DNA of 64,000 nt from Glebionis coronaria (taxonomy: Eukaryota > Streptophyta > Magnoliopsida > Asterales > Asteraceae). Of this stretch, positions 13,519 through 23,100 are shown piece by piece. How positions within the stretch are numbered: position 1 is the stretch's first letter; every line of letters starts with the position of its first letter. The stretch lies in the NCBI GenBank assembly GCA_025667525.1, contig JANFOE010000587.1:248001-312000 (forward strand), read 5' to 3'. The position numbers were made by a program, and so were the translations under genes. Under the pieces are notes generated by a model that was not told the origin of the DNA, did not search any database, and saw nothing but the letters and a program-made list of their open reading frames with translations.

Positions 13519-14444
13519 GTTAGGAGCTTTTTGGGACATGCGGGTTTCTATAGACGTTTTATTCAAGACTTTTCTAAAATAGCTAGACCCATGACCCACC
13601 TCTTAGAGAAGGAGACTCCCTTCATATTCACACAAGAGTGTTTAGAGTCTTTTGAGATTCTTAAAGAAAAATTGACTAAGGCTCGGTTTTGGTTTCACCA
13701 AATTGGGATTTTCCTTTTGAACTCATGTGTGATGCTAGTGATTATGTCGTGGGGGCCGTTTTGGGGCAAAGAGTTAATAAGTATTTTCAACCTATACACT
13801 ATGCGAGTAAGACAATGACGGGTGCTCAATTACATTACACCACTACGGAAAAAGAATTGTTAGCTATTGTATATGCTTTTGAGAAATTTAGACCCTATCT
13901 TGTGCTTTCGAAGACCATAGTGTATACGGATCATTCCGCTCTCAAATACCTTATGAAAAAGCAAGATGATAAGCCTAGACTTTTGAGATGGGTTTTGTTG
14001 CTCCATGAGTTTTCCATAGAAATTTGTGAAAAGAAAGGAGCCGAGAATTTAGCGGCGGATCATTTGAGTAGACTTGAGCATCCTTATCAAGGAGAATTAA
14101 CTCATGAGGAAATCAATGAATCCTTTCCACTTGAGGAACTCATGTCTATCTCTTCACAAGAGGATGCCACCCCTTGGTTTGCGGATATTGCAAACTATCT
14201 TGTGGGGGATGTGCTTATTGAGGGTCTCACTTCCCAACAAAAGAAAAAGTTTCTCAAGGAAGCTAAATATTACTTTTGGGATGACCCTTACCTCTTTAGG
14301 CAATGTGCAGACCAAATCATAAGACGTTGTGTAGATGGGCCCAAAGCATTTAAGACTTTAGAAGCTTCCCATACGGGACCTACGGGGGGCCATTTTGGTC
14401 CTAACTACACGGCTAAAAAAGTCTTTGATTCGGGTTACTATTAG
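13519..14444 (+). pseudogene. Athila-like RNase H with connection domain
   Basis: The segment begins with the connection between reverse transcriptase and RNase H (GHAGFYRRFIQDFSKIARP). It then changes frame near 13690, after which the RNase H core is readable: [47 protein letters not shown] and a final [13 protein letters not shown]. The Asp, Glu and Asp positions of the catalytic site are present. The domain removes the RNA strand during cDNA synthesis. The end holds the start of integrase, including the His pair in [11 protein letters not shown], and closes with a TAG at 14442. Confidence 0.8.
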
Positions 14445-15458
14445 CCTTCCACTTACAAAGATGCCCAAGAAATGGTGAAATATTATGATGTTTGTCAAAG
14501 AAAAGGAAAAATTAATCAAAGAGATGAGATGCCACAAAATTTCATACAAGAATGTGAGATATTTGATGTATGGGGCATAGATTTTATGGGACCTTTTCCA
14601 TCATCAAAGGGCAATTAGTACATACTCGTAGCTGTGGATTATGTTTCTAAGTAGGTTGAGGCTAAGGCCTTGCCTACTAATGATGCTCGAGTTGTAGTAA
14701 AGTTCTTGAAGCAATTATTTGCTAGATTTGGTGTACCTCGTGCCCTCATAAGTGATCGCGTGACTCATTTTTGTAATGAACAATTTACATGAGTCATGAA
14801 GAAGTATGGTGTTAACCATAGACTTTCTACCGCGTATCACCCTCAAACCAATGGGCAAACCGAGGTCACAAATCGAGGTTTAAAGAGGATTTTAGAACGT
14901 ACGGTGGGAGAGCATCGAGCTTCTTGGTCGGATAAGCTTGATGATGCTTTGTGGGCTTTTAGAACCGCTTTTAAGACACCAATTGGTTGTACACCTTATA
15001 TACTTGTCTATGGAAAAGCATGCTACATCCCATTTGAGTTAGAACATAAGGCTTCATGGGCTCTTAAATGGGCTAACTTTGATCTAGGCCAAGCCGATTC
15101 ACATAGGTAAGACCAACTTAATGAGATGCATGAGCTTAGAACCGATGCCTATGAAAACTCATTGCTTTATAAGGAAAATACTAAGCAATTGCATGATGTC
15201 AAGATAAAGAACCGTGAGTTCAAAGCTGGAGAGTCGGTTTTACTCTTTAACTCACGGTTGAAGCTTTTTGTGGGCAAGCTTAAGTCACGATGGTCTGGTC
15301 CATTCACTATTGCTCAAGTCTTTCCATATGGGACTATTGAGTTGTCACAACCAAATGGCCCAAATTTCAAAGTGAATGGTCATCGTGTTAAGCATTACTT
15401 TGGGGAGGACATTTCCGTTGAAATGGTCCAAGAGGTCCCCATTTTTCCCATGAATTAA
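14445..15458 (+). pseudogene. Athila-like integrase with several in-frame stops
   Basis: Same frame as the preceding RNase H. The zinc-binding region has [11 protein letters not shown], then YYDVCQRKG where the first Cys of the usual C-x2-C pair appears as Tyr. The core shows WGIDFMGPF (first Asp), ISDRVTHFCN (second Asp) and [14 protein letters not shown] (Glu). The C-terminal part has WSGPFTI and NGHRVKHY. Stops interrupt it at about 14442, 14617, 14653, 14791 and 15108, one of them where a Trp is usual (SK*VEAKALP). It would insert the cDNA into the genome, but the gene is dead. Confidence 0.85.
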
Positions 15459-17312
15459 TTCATTGTGGGAAGATTCAAGCTAGAGACTCCTTAAATCAAG
15501 CTTGAATAACTAGGATTAGATCATTTAGCCGAGAGTGTGGTAGGATAGGAATAAACGATATATAGATGAGATGAAGTGTAGGGGAGCCTATCTTTTGTCT
15601 TCTTGGTGTTTGTAGGGTTGCTCTCTCTCCTTGCATGCATTGGAGCTTATGGAGAAGGCCCTTGTATCGGGTTCACTTTGTTACTTTTGTGATTCAAAAT
15701 TGACTCTTAATAATGTCTAAAATGAATTCACTTTAGTAGATCTTTCCTTAGCTTGGGTTAAGTAAAGTTATCAATGTCATAAGTGTAGGGGAGTTTACTC
15801 CAATACTCTTAAACATCGAGGACAATGTTTATCTTAAGTGTAGGGGGGTCTTCTATCGAAGTGACCTTACCTAGAACATTGTCATTGCCTTCATGATAAG
15901 TTAGAAAATATTTTTTTATAAACATTTTTCAAATTTTTGATCTACTTTGGGCAACAAACATATGCATTCATAATTTTTGCATTAATCATTTTTCATTTGC
16001 ATAACACATTTGTATTGTATATATTTCTTCTTTTATTTTTCATCAAAATTATATAAAAGGAAAAAATACAATAAAGGATATGGTTTAACAAGTTTAGAAA
16101 TTTTTGACATATTAGGCCCGCCATGAATATTTTGACTCAACCCGAGTTTGCTTATCCAAGCTTACTCTAGCTAGTATCCTTAACCATGTAGACCTTTATT
16201 GGTTTATTAGGCTAAGCATCCACTAGTCTCATTATTTAAGATTTTAAACTATGGAGAACGAGAGATGATAGAGTTTGAAGTAAGTGTTATGGGCTAGATA
16301 AACCTCAGATTTTAAACTAGACTTCTGTCATGCTTAATACTTAGCGGGTGTTTTTCCTTTTATTCTTTTTCTTTGTGAGGAATAAAGAAAAATAAGAGCG
16401 GCTTATAAAAAAATGAGTGGCTAGAAAAAAAAAGAAAAAAAAAAGAAAAAAAAGAGAAAAAGAAAAAAATAATTATACAAGACTCCCAAGAGGGGAAGTG
16501 AAGTGTTAATTATAGTAGCTATTGAATTTCAATATTACTCTCACAAGGGTTGCAGGGATTCAATAGTTGCTCCAATCTAATATTACCTTGACGGGTTGCG
16601 GGATTGAAGATCCAAGGTCATAAAAAGGCGGCGGATATAAATTATTGCGTGAGTTTTATTTTTCTTTCCTTAGCGAGTGTGTAGCTACTTATTAATGCAT
16701 GACATAAGGATCTTACACATAAGGCGAATGACTTATTATTTTGGGTCGGACTTATATTAATTGTGGGCGGTTTTTCGAGTAATGGATAAGATGGTTACTT
16801 AGGATTAAAGCAGTGCTTCCTTATTTTTAGATTTTACATTTCTTATATTTCACGCTTTAAATAATGACAAATTTGCCCAAAAGCAATTTGCTCAAATAAT
16901 AACCGGTCTAGAGGCAAAATAAGTGGGGGTATAATCGTAACACAATTAATTTGTATGAATAAGTCGATGCACTTTCACTTATGGATAACAATGATCTTGT
17001 TTTTAAGCTTGGTATGGGGAAAGTGAAACTTGAGGATGATAAGTGTTCATGGTAACAAAGCCCTAATTAAAGTTAATGATTTCTTTATGAGTTATTTCCA
17101 TTAAAACTATTTCAAGAAAAATCATAAATACATAAATAGAATTGTTTTCCTTGCATTGCATTGTAAAAATCAAAATCATTCATCATTTAGTGTAGTGTAG
17201 TGTAAAAGTATTTCATCATGGCCAAGGTGGATTAATCATGAGGAAAGTGTATTCTAGAGCTTCGAAATGTGGCATTGCATGAGGTCATGGCAATGATCAA
17301 GTGTAGAGGATA
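15459..17312 (+). other. 3' noncoding region of the Athila-like element with repeated polypurine tracts
   Basis: No env-like frame is visible. The motif AAGTGTAGGGG occurs at 15574, 15781 and 15836, and a variant (AAGTGTAGAGGA) at 17299 abuts the 3' LTR as the likely polypurine primer for plus-strand synthesis. A nearly pure A/G run lies at about 16423-16470. The region between is AT-rich. Confidence 0.7.
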
Positions 17313-19725
17313 TGATATGAGTGAAATCTCATATCAATTATATCATATTTAACACTAAAACACAAAGAAAAATACCATATTTTAATGTGTAAAAGCAGTA
17401 TTATGGGTATTCTTTGTTGTTTGTGCTTGTGTAGGTAAAAAGATACAAATTTGATGCAAACACGGAATCCAAGGCATTTATGATGAAGAAAAGACAAAAG
17501 GACAAAGATGAGAAGTCAACACAAATCAAAGGACCTTTCTTGACAAGCTGTAAAAGTTGAGGGACTAAAAGTGTCAAGATGGAAAAGTCAAGAACATAGT
17601 CAAATCTGGTCAAAGTCAAAGGCAACAAGTCAAAGGGTCAACTATGGTCAAGTACAAAGTTAAAGGGACAAGAATGACAAGTTTTTGAAATCTAGAACTC
17701 AAGATATAAAGCTGATAACCAAAGGGACCAATATTGCCAAATTTGGAAAGAATAACATACTTGATCCGTGTGATAGCTCAAAGAACCAATCACAAGCCAC
17801 CAAAAGTGATACATGGATCGTTGACTGGAGCATTTAATGAAGGAGGAGAGTGAGCAGCCGTATCATAACAGTGTCCACCACTAACTCTATTCAACCAATG
17901 GCGAGCCAGCAACACATATACTCCACTCTTACTATGGATATCTATCCGTGTCACAATTATTGAGCCTATCATAACATGCCACGTGGATCATTCAAGCCCA
18001 GATCGTAGAGCAAGATTTAGACACTTTTAGAGAAAATGTTCAACATAAAAAATGATCCAAATGGAGAGACGTACACAACCCTAGTATCCAATTAACAAAT
18101 AATTGAGAGGATTTAAAACCCCCAATTCATGTAGAACATGGATCATACCATTTCCAGAATTGGGACACGTGGCGTTTTGTTAGTGGATGCAACACGTCAT
18201 CAAACCTCACCAACACTCATTTTCACTCTATAAATACCCCATTGAACCTTTCATCTGTAATAGTTAGCTAGTGTATGAAAAAACACACATTTACCTTTTC
18301 TCTCTCAAATCTGTTTTCACTTAGTAGTTTTAATTTCTCAAAGTGTCTGACAAACACTTTGAGAAAGTTAGTTAGTTAGTTAAAGCTGTTGTAACAAATC
18401 ACTCCATTAATGAAACTTCATTTTCCCTAAATTCACTTCTCAATCTCATTTCACTTACAAATTCATATTGTCCTACTGGTACTATCTTGATTCTGTTTTT
18501 CTCATTTGAACAATGGAGTTTGTGTGATTGATTTGGAAGCTATTCAAGATTTCAGAAAGCATTAGTTCAAGCCTTAGAACAGAAATAGCCAAAAGATCAA
18601 GCAGTTGCAGTTTGTTCCAGTTATGATGCTGATGATGGTTGATTTTGGTTGTACCTGTGTAGAGTAGCTGAATTTGGTGTTGATAGGTGTAAAAGTGAGC
18701 TCAACGCTCCACCTCTTCATCAAAGGAGCCTTCAAGTCTATTTCTAAGTTCTCTTTACGAAATTCCTCTAAAGATCAAGATCGCATGCTACTTTTAATGT
18801 CTTAGTGTAAAACTTCTTGAAATTGCCTGCTATTTGTTCATTCTGAGTTCTTTGTTATGTTTTAAGTGCTTATCAGATTAATCAGTTTGATTTGAGTAGT
18901 CTTAATAGCTTAATTTTTGCTTATATTGGTTAACTAGTGTTTGGTTGTGATCTTAATTCTTGAAACAATCATTGAAAGTTGTTGTTTAGTGTTTGTTTAC
19001 ACTCAAATACTGATAACTAGTTAAAGTGCAAGTTTTGGTAGTCAATTTCCAAGTCAAACAGGCAATTAGTCTTTCAAAAGTATTGGGTCAGTTTTATCAC
19101 CAAGAACATGTCTTTTTCAATCTGTCCACAAATCTTCATTCTTTGGATTTATTAAGTGCTTTTTAGTCCCGAGTGTAGCTTAACATATCAGCTTTCTAGG
19201 AATATAGGGTAGAGCATAAAGTTCTCCAAATTAAGCAAGAAATAAGCCTCATAATAAGCACCAAAACCAAGTCAAGTTTCTGTGATAAGTACTTAACTGT
19301 TTTTCAATATCTACTTATTCCTTACATAAACATGCCAATTTTATTTTACAAATCAACATAATAAGCTGAGAAAATAAGTTTGGACCAAAGTCAAACTTGG
19401 TCAATGTTTGGTCAAAATAATCCCAATATAGCTTATTTGATTTTCTGGCTTATTCATAGGTGCTTTTTGGAATTTTCTTGGATAGGTGTCCATCATTTGG
19501 CCTTTAGATCATATTTTGAGAAATTCAGCTCTAGTGCTTATCCCAATAAGCGGTTTCAATAAAAGTGCCTTATTCTAGTTTTGCTTATTGAGCTTATAGG
19601 ACATTTTAGCTAAATTCCTTTGAACTAACTAGGTAAAATTGAATTAGAAATCTTTTGAAACTAATCTCAGCTTAATTGGTGGCTTATAACTCTTGTTCTA
19701 ACTTATTGAATCATTAGTGCCCGTT
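17313..19725 (+). repeat. 3' LTR of the Athila-like element, truncated
   Basis: It starts TGATATGAGTGAAATCTCATA just after the last polypurine motif and matches the 5' LTR up to about 8566. The match stops at 19725, where a new LTR (TGTTAACTTATG) begins. About 490 bp of the expected 3' end is missing from the window to the right. The TATA-like CTATAAATACCCC is conserved near 18228. Confidence 0.85.
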
Positions 19726-20017
19726 TGTTAACTTATGATTCACTAGTAACACGGGTTTATGATCCGGAGGTCGGGGAGGGTGGAAGAGATGTTTAGCCAT
19801 GGTAGAGAGAGAAAGAGAGAGATAGATTCTCTAATATGTGTTTTATTAGAGAGAGAAAGGAAAACAAGAAATGACACACCTCACCCCTCCATGGAATTAT
19901 GGAGGGGTATATATAGCTCGGGACTTGAACTACTTACATATGACAATAATAGTCCCTGCAAGTCCCGACTATGAAACTATTGTAATTCCGTTAGTCGCTC
20001 ACATTTTAAGGCAAACA
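19726..20017 (-). repeat. 292-bp LTR of a minus-strand (probably copia-type) element
   Basis: Read on minus it begins TGTTTGCCTTAAAATG and ends CATAAGTTAACA, so it has TG...CA ends. It is preceded on minus by a polypurine tract, seen on plus as CTTCCCCCAAAG at 20020. A minus-strand TATA box (TATATATA, 19908-19915) precedes a CT-rich leader. It interrupts the Athila-like 3' LTR; CCGTT just left of it is the candidate target duplication. I found no partner LTR in the window, so the element is truncated or solo. Confidence 0.65.
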
Positions 20018-20800
20018 ATCTTCCCCCAAAGCGGAGACATACGGAATTACTTACAATGTTCCTAACAAATGCAAATACAAAAAAAATATGACAGTTTTAA
20101 ATTTGCTTCCAATGCTGAGGATGACGTCGTTGTCTTCAAGTCTTCTAGAAAATCTTGTTCCCCAATTTGAATCCTCTTTGTATTTTCTTGTTGAGGAACC
20201 ATTGTATCATGTATGAACTGGATTAACTTCCCCCCAATTCATACTACATGTCTTGAAAAGCTTTCTTCATAGACTTCTTTTTGACGAAGCTTCTGAATCA
20301 GCTTCCCCCCCAAACCGATATCCCTGTCTTGAGCAGAATCTGTAGCTTGACCAATCTTCTATCTTTGACATTTAAAGTGCACATCGGAATTTTGAAAAAG
20401 AATAAGCAAACCACACCAAGTAACTGCTACCTTGACATTTTTGGTTTTCATGATTATGTGTTTGGGGGAACATGCAAGAAATCAGCAACAAATCTTCTCA
20501 CGCTTGTAGAATACTTCCCCCTAGAAGTTGAACTAAGTACTCCAAAGTACACGTTCTTCCCCCATGATGGTTACGAACTCTCGGAAGCATCATCTGACGT
20601 GTACCATCAAAATCGCGAGATGTTCTTGTCGAAAGTATGATGGTTACGAACACTCAGAAGCATCATCTGACGAGTACAATCAGAATCGCGAGATGTTCGT
20701 GTCTGAAGCAGAAATCTTCATAATCGAGAAAGATCGAGAACCTATAAAAGATTTGCTTAGACACTTGATGTATGTATTTCTATACAAGTTTTAGGAAAAA
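20018..20800 (-). mobile_element. 3' internal fragment of the minus-strand LTR element
   Basis: This segment adjoins the LTR on its polypurine side. On plus it holds five CTTCCCC words (20020, 20227, 20302, 20514, 20556), which are polypurine-tract-like on minus. It also holds a 73-bp tandem duplication (20564-20636 and 20637-20709, several substitutions apart). I see no polymerase or gag homology, so the coding part of this element is gone. Confidence 0.45.
20564..20709. repeat. 73-bp direct tandem duplication
   Basis: Two adjacent copies start with ATGATGGTTACGAAC and contain GCATCATCTGACG and AATCGCGAGATGTTC. They differ at a handful of positions. The repeat lies inside the minus-strand element fragment. 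Confidence 0.85.
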
Positions 20801-21239
20801 CAAGTATAAAGCGGGCAAGTATTAAACTCGACGATTTAGGAAAACCGTCAAATCGAATAAGAGCGAGTTCGTTCTCGGCGGAGGTGTATGTGTATTAGGC
20901 CAATAATATAAAAATCAAGTATGGATTAGTGTCGTTTGTGAGTTTAAAGAGATAAAATTAAAAGACGAGTTACACTACGATTACACTACGACGATAAACG
21001 TAAAAACGTATACGAAAAGACGTAAAACGCGACGAAATTAAAAATTTAACCTAAAAACAATTTAAAAATTTAAACTACGTTTAAAATAATATAAATAAGA
21101 ATAAAAATTCAATAATAAATTTTAAAACCTTTTGATTAATTAAATATTCAATTTTTAATGCCAATTAAAGCCCTAAAATTAAATATAATTAACAAAAACC
21201 CCACAATTAGATTTTATCAAACAAATATCTTACTTATAT
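20801..21239. other. AT-rich host sequence left of the copia insertion
   Basis: No gene seen. ACG-rich words (GACGTAAAACGCGACG near 21015) give way to strongly AT-rich DNA. Together with 59654-60200 it forms the pre-insertion locus of the copia element and reads on minus rather like a gypsy LTR tail followed by a leader, but I cannot prove that. Confidence 0.35.
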
Positions 21240-21244
21240 TAATT
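21240..21244. repeat. Target site duplication TAATT (left)
   Basis: Identical to 59649-59653, immediately outside the two 300-bp LTRs. This is a perfect 5-bp duplication and ties the two LTRs to a single insertion. Confidence 0.95.
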
Positions 21245-21544
21245 TGTTGAAAATACGTTTTACGTATAAAGAAAGTCTCGGTCACTCCAACAATCTAGTT
21301 ATAGGCTCGTAGTAGTGTTTAAGTAACATTTATTAAATAGCCCGACCCATGAGCATGTTCATGGGCCGGAGGCCCAAGTCCATTAAGGACTTGGGTATAT
21401 AAGCCTCTTTCCACCATGGAAAGAGGTGTTGGTTGTTTCATTTCTCACATTTATAACAAATAGTTTCTTTCACTTCTCTCTCTAAGTTTCTCTCTCTAGA
21501 AAACATCAACCCTCTTGAATCATAAATATTATCATTGTTCTACA
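21245..21544 (+). repeat. 5' LTR of the copia element (300 bp)
   Basis: It runs from TGTTGAAAATACG to TTGTTCTACA. By-eye comparison with the 3' LTR gives 7 differences in 300 positions, five transitions and two transversions, with no length change. It contains stacked inverted repeats just upstream of a TATA box and a CT-rich segment near its end. Confidence 0.95.
21346..21402 (+). promoter_or_regulatory. LTR promoter: three small palindromes and a TATA box
   Basis: CCCATGAGCATGTTCATGGG (21346-21365), GGGCC/GGCCC around GGA, and CCCAAGTCC-ATTAA-GGACTTGGG (21373-21395) lie in line directly before TATATAA at 21396-21402. The same arrangement is kept in the 3' LTR (TATATAA at 59500). This fits the U3 promoter of the retrotransposon. 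The role of the palindromes as protein sites or RNA hairpins is inferred. Confidence 0.6.
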
Positions 21545-21546
21545 AT

Positions 21547-21560
21547 TGGTATCAAGATCA
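21547..21560 (+). promoter_or_regulatory. Primer binding site, initiator-Met tRNA type
   Basis: TGGTATCAAGATCA lies two bases after the 5' LTR. TGGTATCA is the usual start of the site complementary to the 3' end of plant initiator methionine tRNA, which primes minus-strand cDNA synthesis in most copia elements. Confidence 0.85.
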
Positions 21561-21892
21561 TGGGATGAAATATAGGTTGGTTTTCGTGTTGTGTATGCTT
21601 TCTTAAGCATATCGTGGGTTTTTTAGTGTTCTTTGCCGAAACATCAAATTTTTTTCGTGTTTGTTTGTGTTTCTAAGTTTTATACCTTCTTTAATCGTGT
21701 CATAGTAACTTGGGTATCTTGGTTTTTGGCTAAAACACAAGTCTTTTGGATCGAAAGTTGAGAAATTTCTTGTTTTTCATCATTCCGAAATTCTTGCAAG
21801 GTTTTCCATCGGAAAGTAAAAGGTGAGTGTGGTTTGATCGCAATAACCTTTTGGTTCTACTTTGCGATCACTGGATTTTGATACCTTATTCC

Positions 21893-22187
21893 GACGTGAC
21901 ATTCCGATCGTGCATTGCGATCTGGGATTCCGACGGTGTTTAAGGATTTTGAGTCGTTACTCTGCCAAATTTGTTTTAGACATATTCCGATCTAAACATT
22001 CCGACAGTGCATTGCGATCTAAGCATTACGACAGGTAAACATTGCGATCTAGGATTCAGACAGAAGGACATTCCGATAGATTGTTATTCTGATAGAACCA
22101 AGCATTCCGATACCAGCAACATTCCGACAGAAAGGGTATTCCGACAGAAAGCAACATTCTGATACTTGCACATTCCGATAGAATTTG
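21893..22187 (+). repeat. Degenerate CATTSCGAT repeats in the gag leader
   Basis: About 17 spaced variants of CATTCCGAT, CATTGCGAT and CATTCCGACAG lie in the untranslated leader between the primer site and gag. Spacing is irregular, about 10 to 25 bp. A closely similar array precedes the extra frame at 42128-42560. Confidence 0.8.
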
Positions 22188-22359
22188 TTTTTTTATACTT
22201 AGAGGATTTTTCTATCGTGCATTAATTTGGTAATTTGGAAAATTTCAAAAACAAACACAACAACAAGATAACAACATCTTTCATTTAACAACACAAAAAC
22301 ACATAACCTTATTTCATTGTTCGATCATTTTTGATAATCTTTTTTTAAGGGATCATAAA

Positions 22360-23100
22360 ATGAATTCACATCCATATATGCCAACAATGACTTCGCTTAC
22401 TGATATCTCAATCATTTCGTGTACCGACACTCGCCCACCTTTGCTCATCAAAGATTTATTTGAAGCATGGCAAGGTCGCATGAAAACGTACATCATGGGC
22501 AAACCCAGTGGTCGACTTATGCTTCAATCAATTGAAAAAGGTCCATTAGATTGGGGAGAGGTTACCGTCAACAATGTGACAAGGGCAAGGGAGTATCATG
22601 AGTTTACCGATGCTAACAAAATCATTGCAGATGCAGATGAAAGGGTTGTTCAGACAATTCTTCAAGCCCTTCTACCCGATATCTTTAGAATGGTAAGTGA
22701 ACATAAAGTGGCAAAGGATCTTTGGGATCGATTAGCTGTTTTGTTACAAGGGACATCTCTAACTAAGCAAGAACGAGAGTGTCAATTGTATGACTTGTTT
22801 GATAGGTTTACATACATTCCAGGGGAGACTCTTCACGATTACTACTGGCGTTTCACCACTTTGATGAATGACATGAACATGTATAATCTAAGGATTAAAC
22901 AGTTTCAACTAAACACAAAGTTCTTGAACAGGTTACCCCAAGAATGGAGTCAATATGTCACCGATGTTAAGATGATTCGCGATTTGCACAAGTCCAATTT
23001 AGATCAACTCTATGCTTTCTTACAACAACACGAGAAGTATGTGATCCAAAAACGACTCTCTCAGGGATCTTATCAAGAACCATTGGCATTAATGGCAAAC
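22360..23100 (+). pseudogene. gag: Copia gag, 5' part (split by insertion)
   Basis: Begins at the ATG at 22360 after a leader lacking nearby in-frame starts, and gives 247 codons before the inserted element. It has the copia Gag (UBN2-like) core: FEAWQGRMKTYIMG near residue 35, AKDLWDRLAVLLQGTSLTKQ near 125, then YDLFDRFTYIPGETLHDYYWRF and NRLPQEWSQYV. Gag forms the virus-like particle in the cytoplasm. The coding length up to the break is 741 nt, a whole number of codons, and the frame resumes at 33361 in phase, so gag was open at this point when the insertion occurred. Confidence 0.9.

Larger units (their letters stand above)
6140..19725 (+). mobile_element. Athila-like Ty3/gypsy LTR retrotransposon, defective, 3' end truncated
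   Basis: A long direct repeat (6140-about 8566 matching 17313-19725) flanks gag, protease, reverse transcriptase, RNase H and integrase relics in gypsy order (integrase after RNase H). Family hints are the zinc-finger-like CETCGGPHSYLQC, the protease motif ALADLGAS with DLG in place of DTG, and FMDD in the reverse transcriptase, all known from Athila-type elements. Repeated AAGTGTAGGGG tracts precede the 3' LTR. Multiple in-frame stops and frameshifts show it is dead. No target duplication can be tested because the 3' LTR is broken at 19725, where another LTR begins. No separate env-like frame was found downstream of integrase. Confidence 0.9.
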
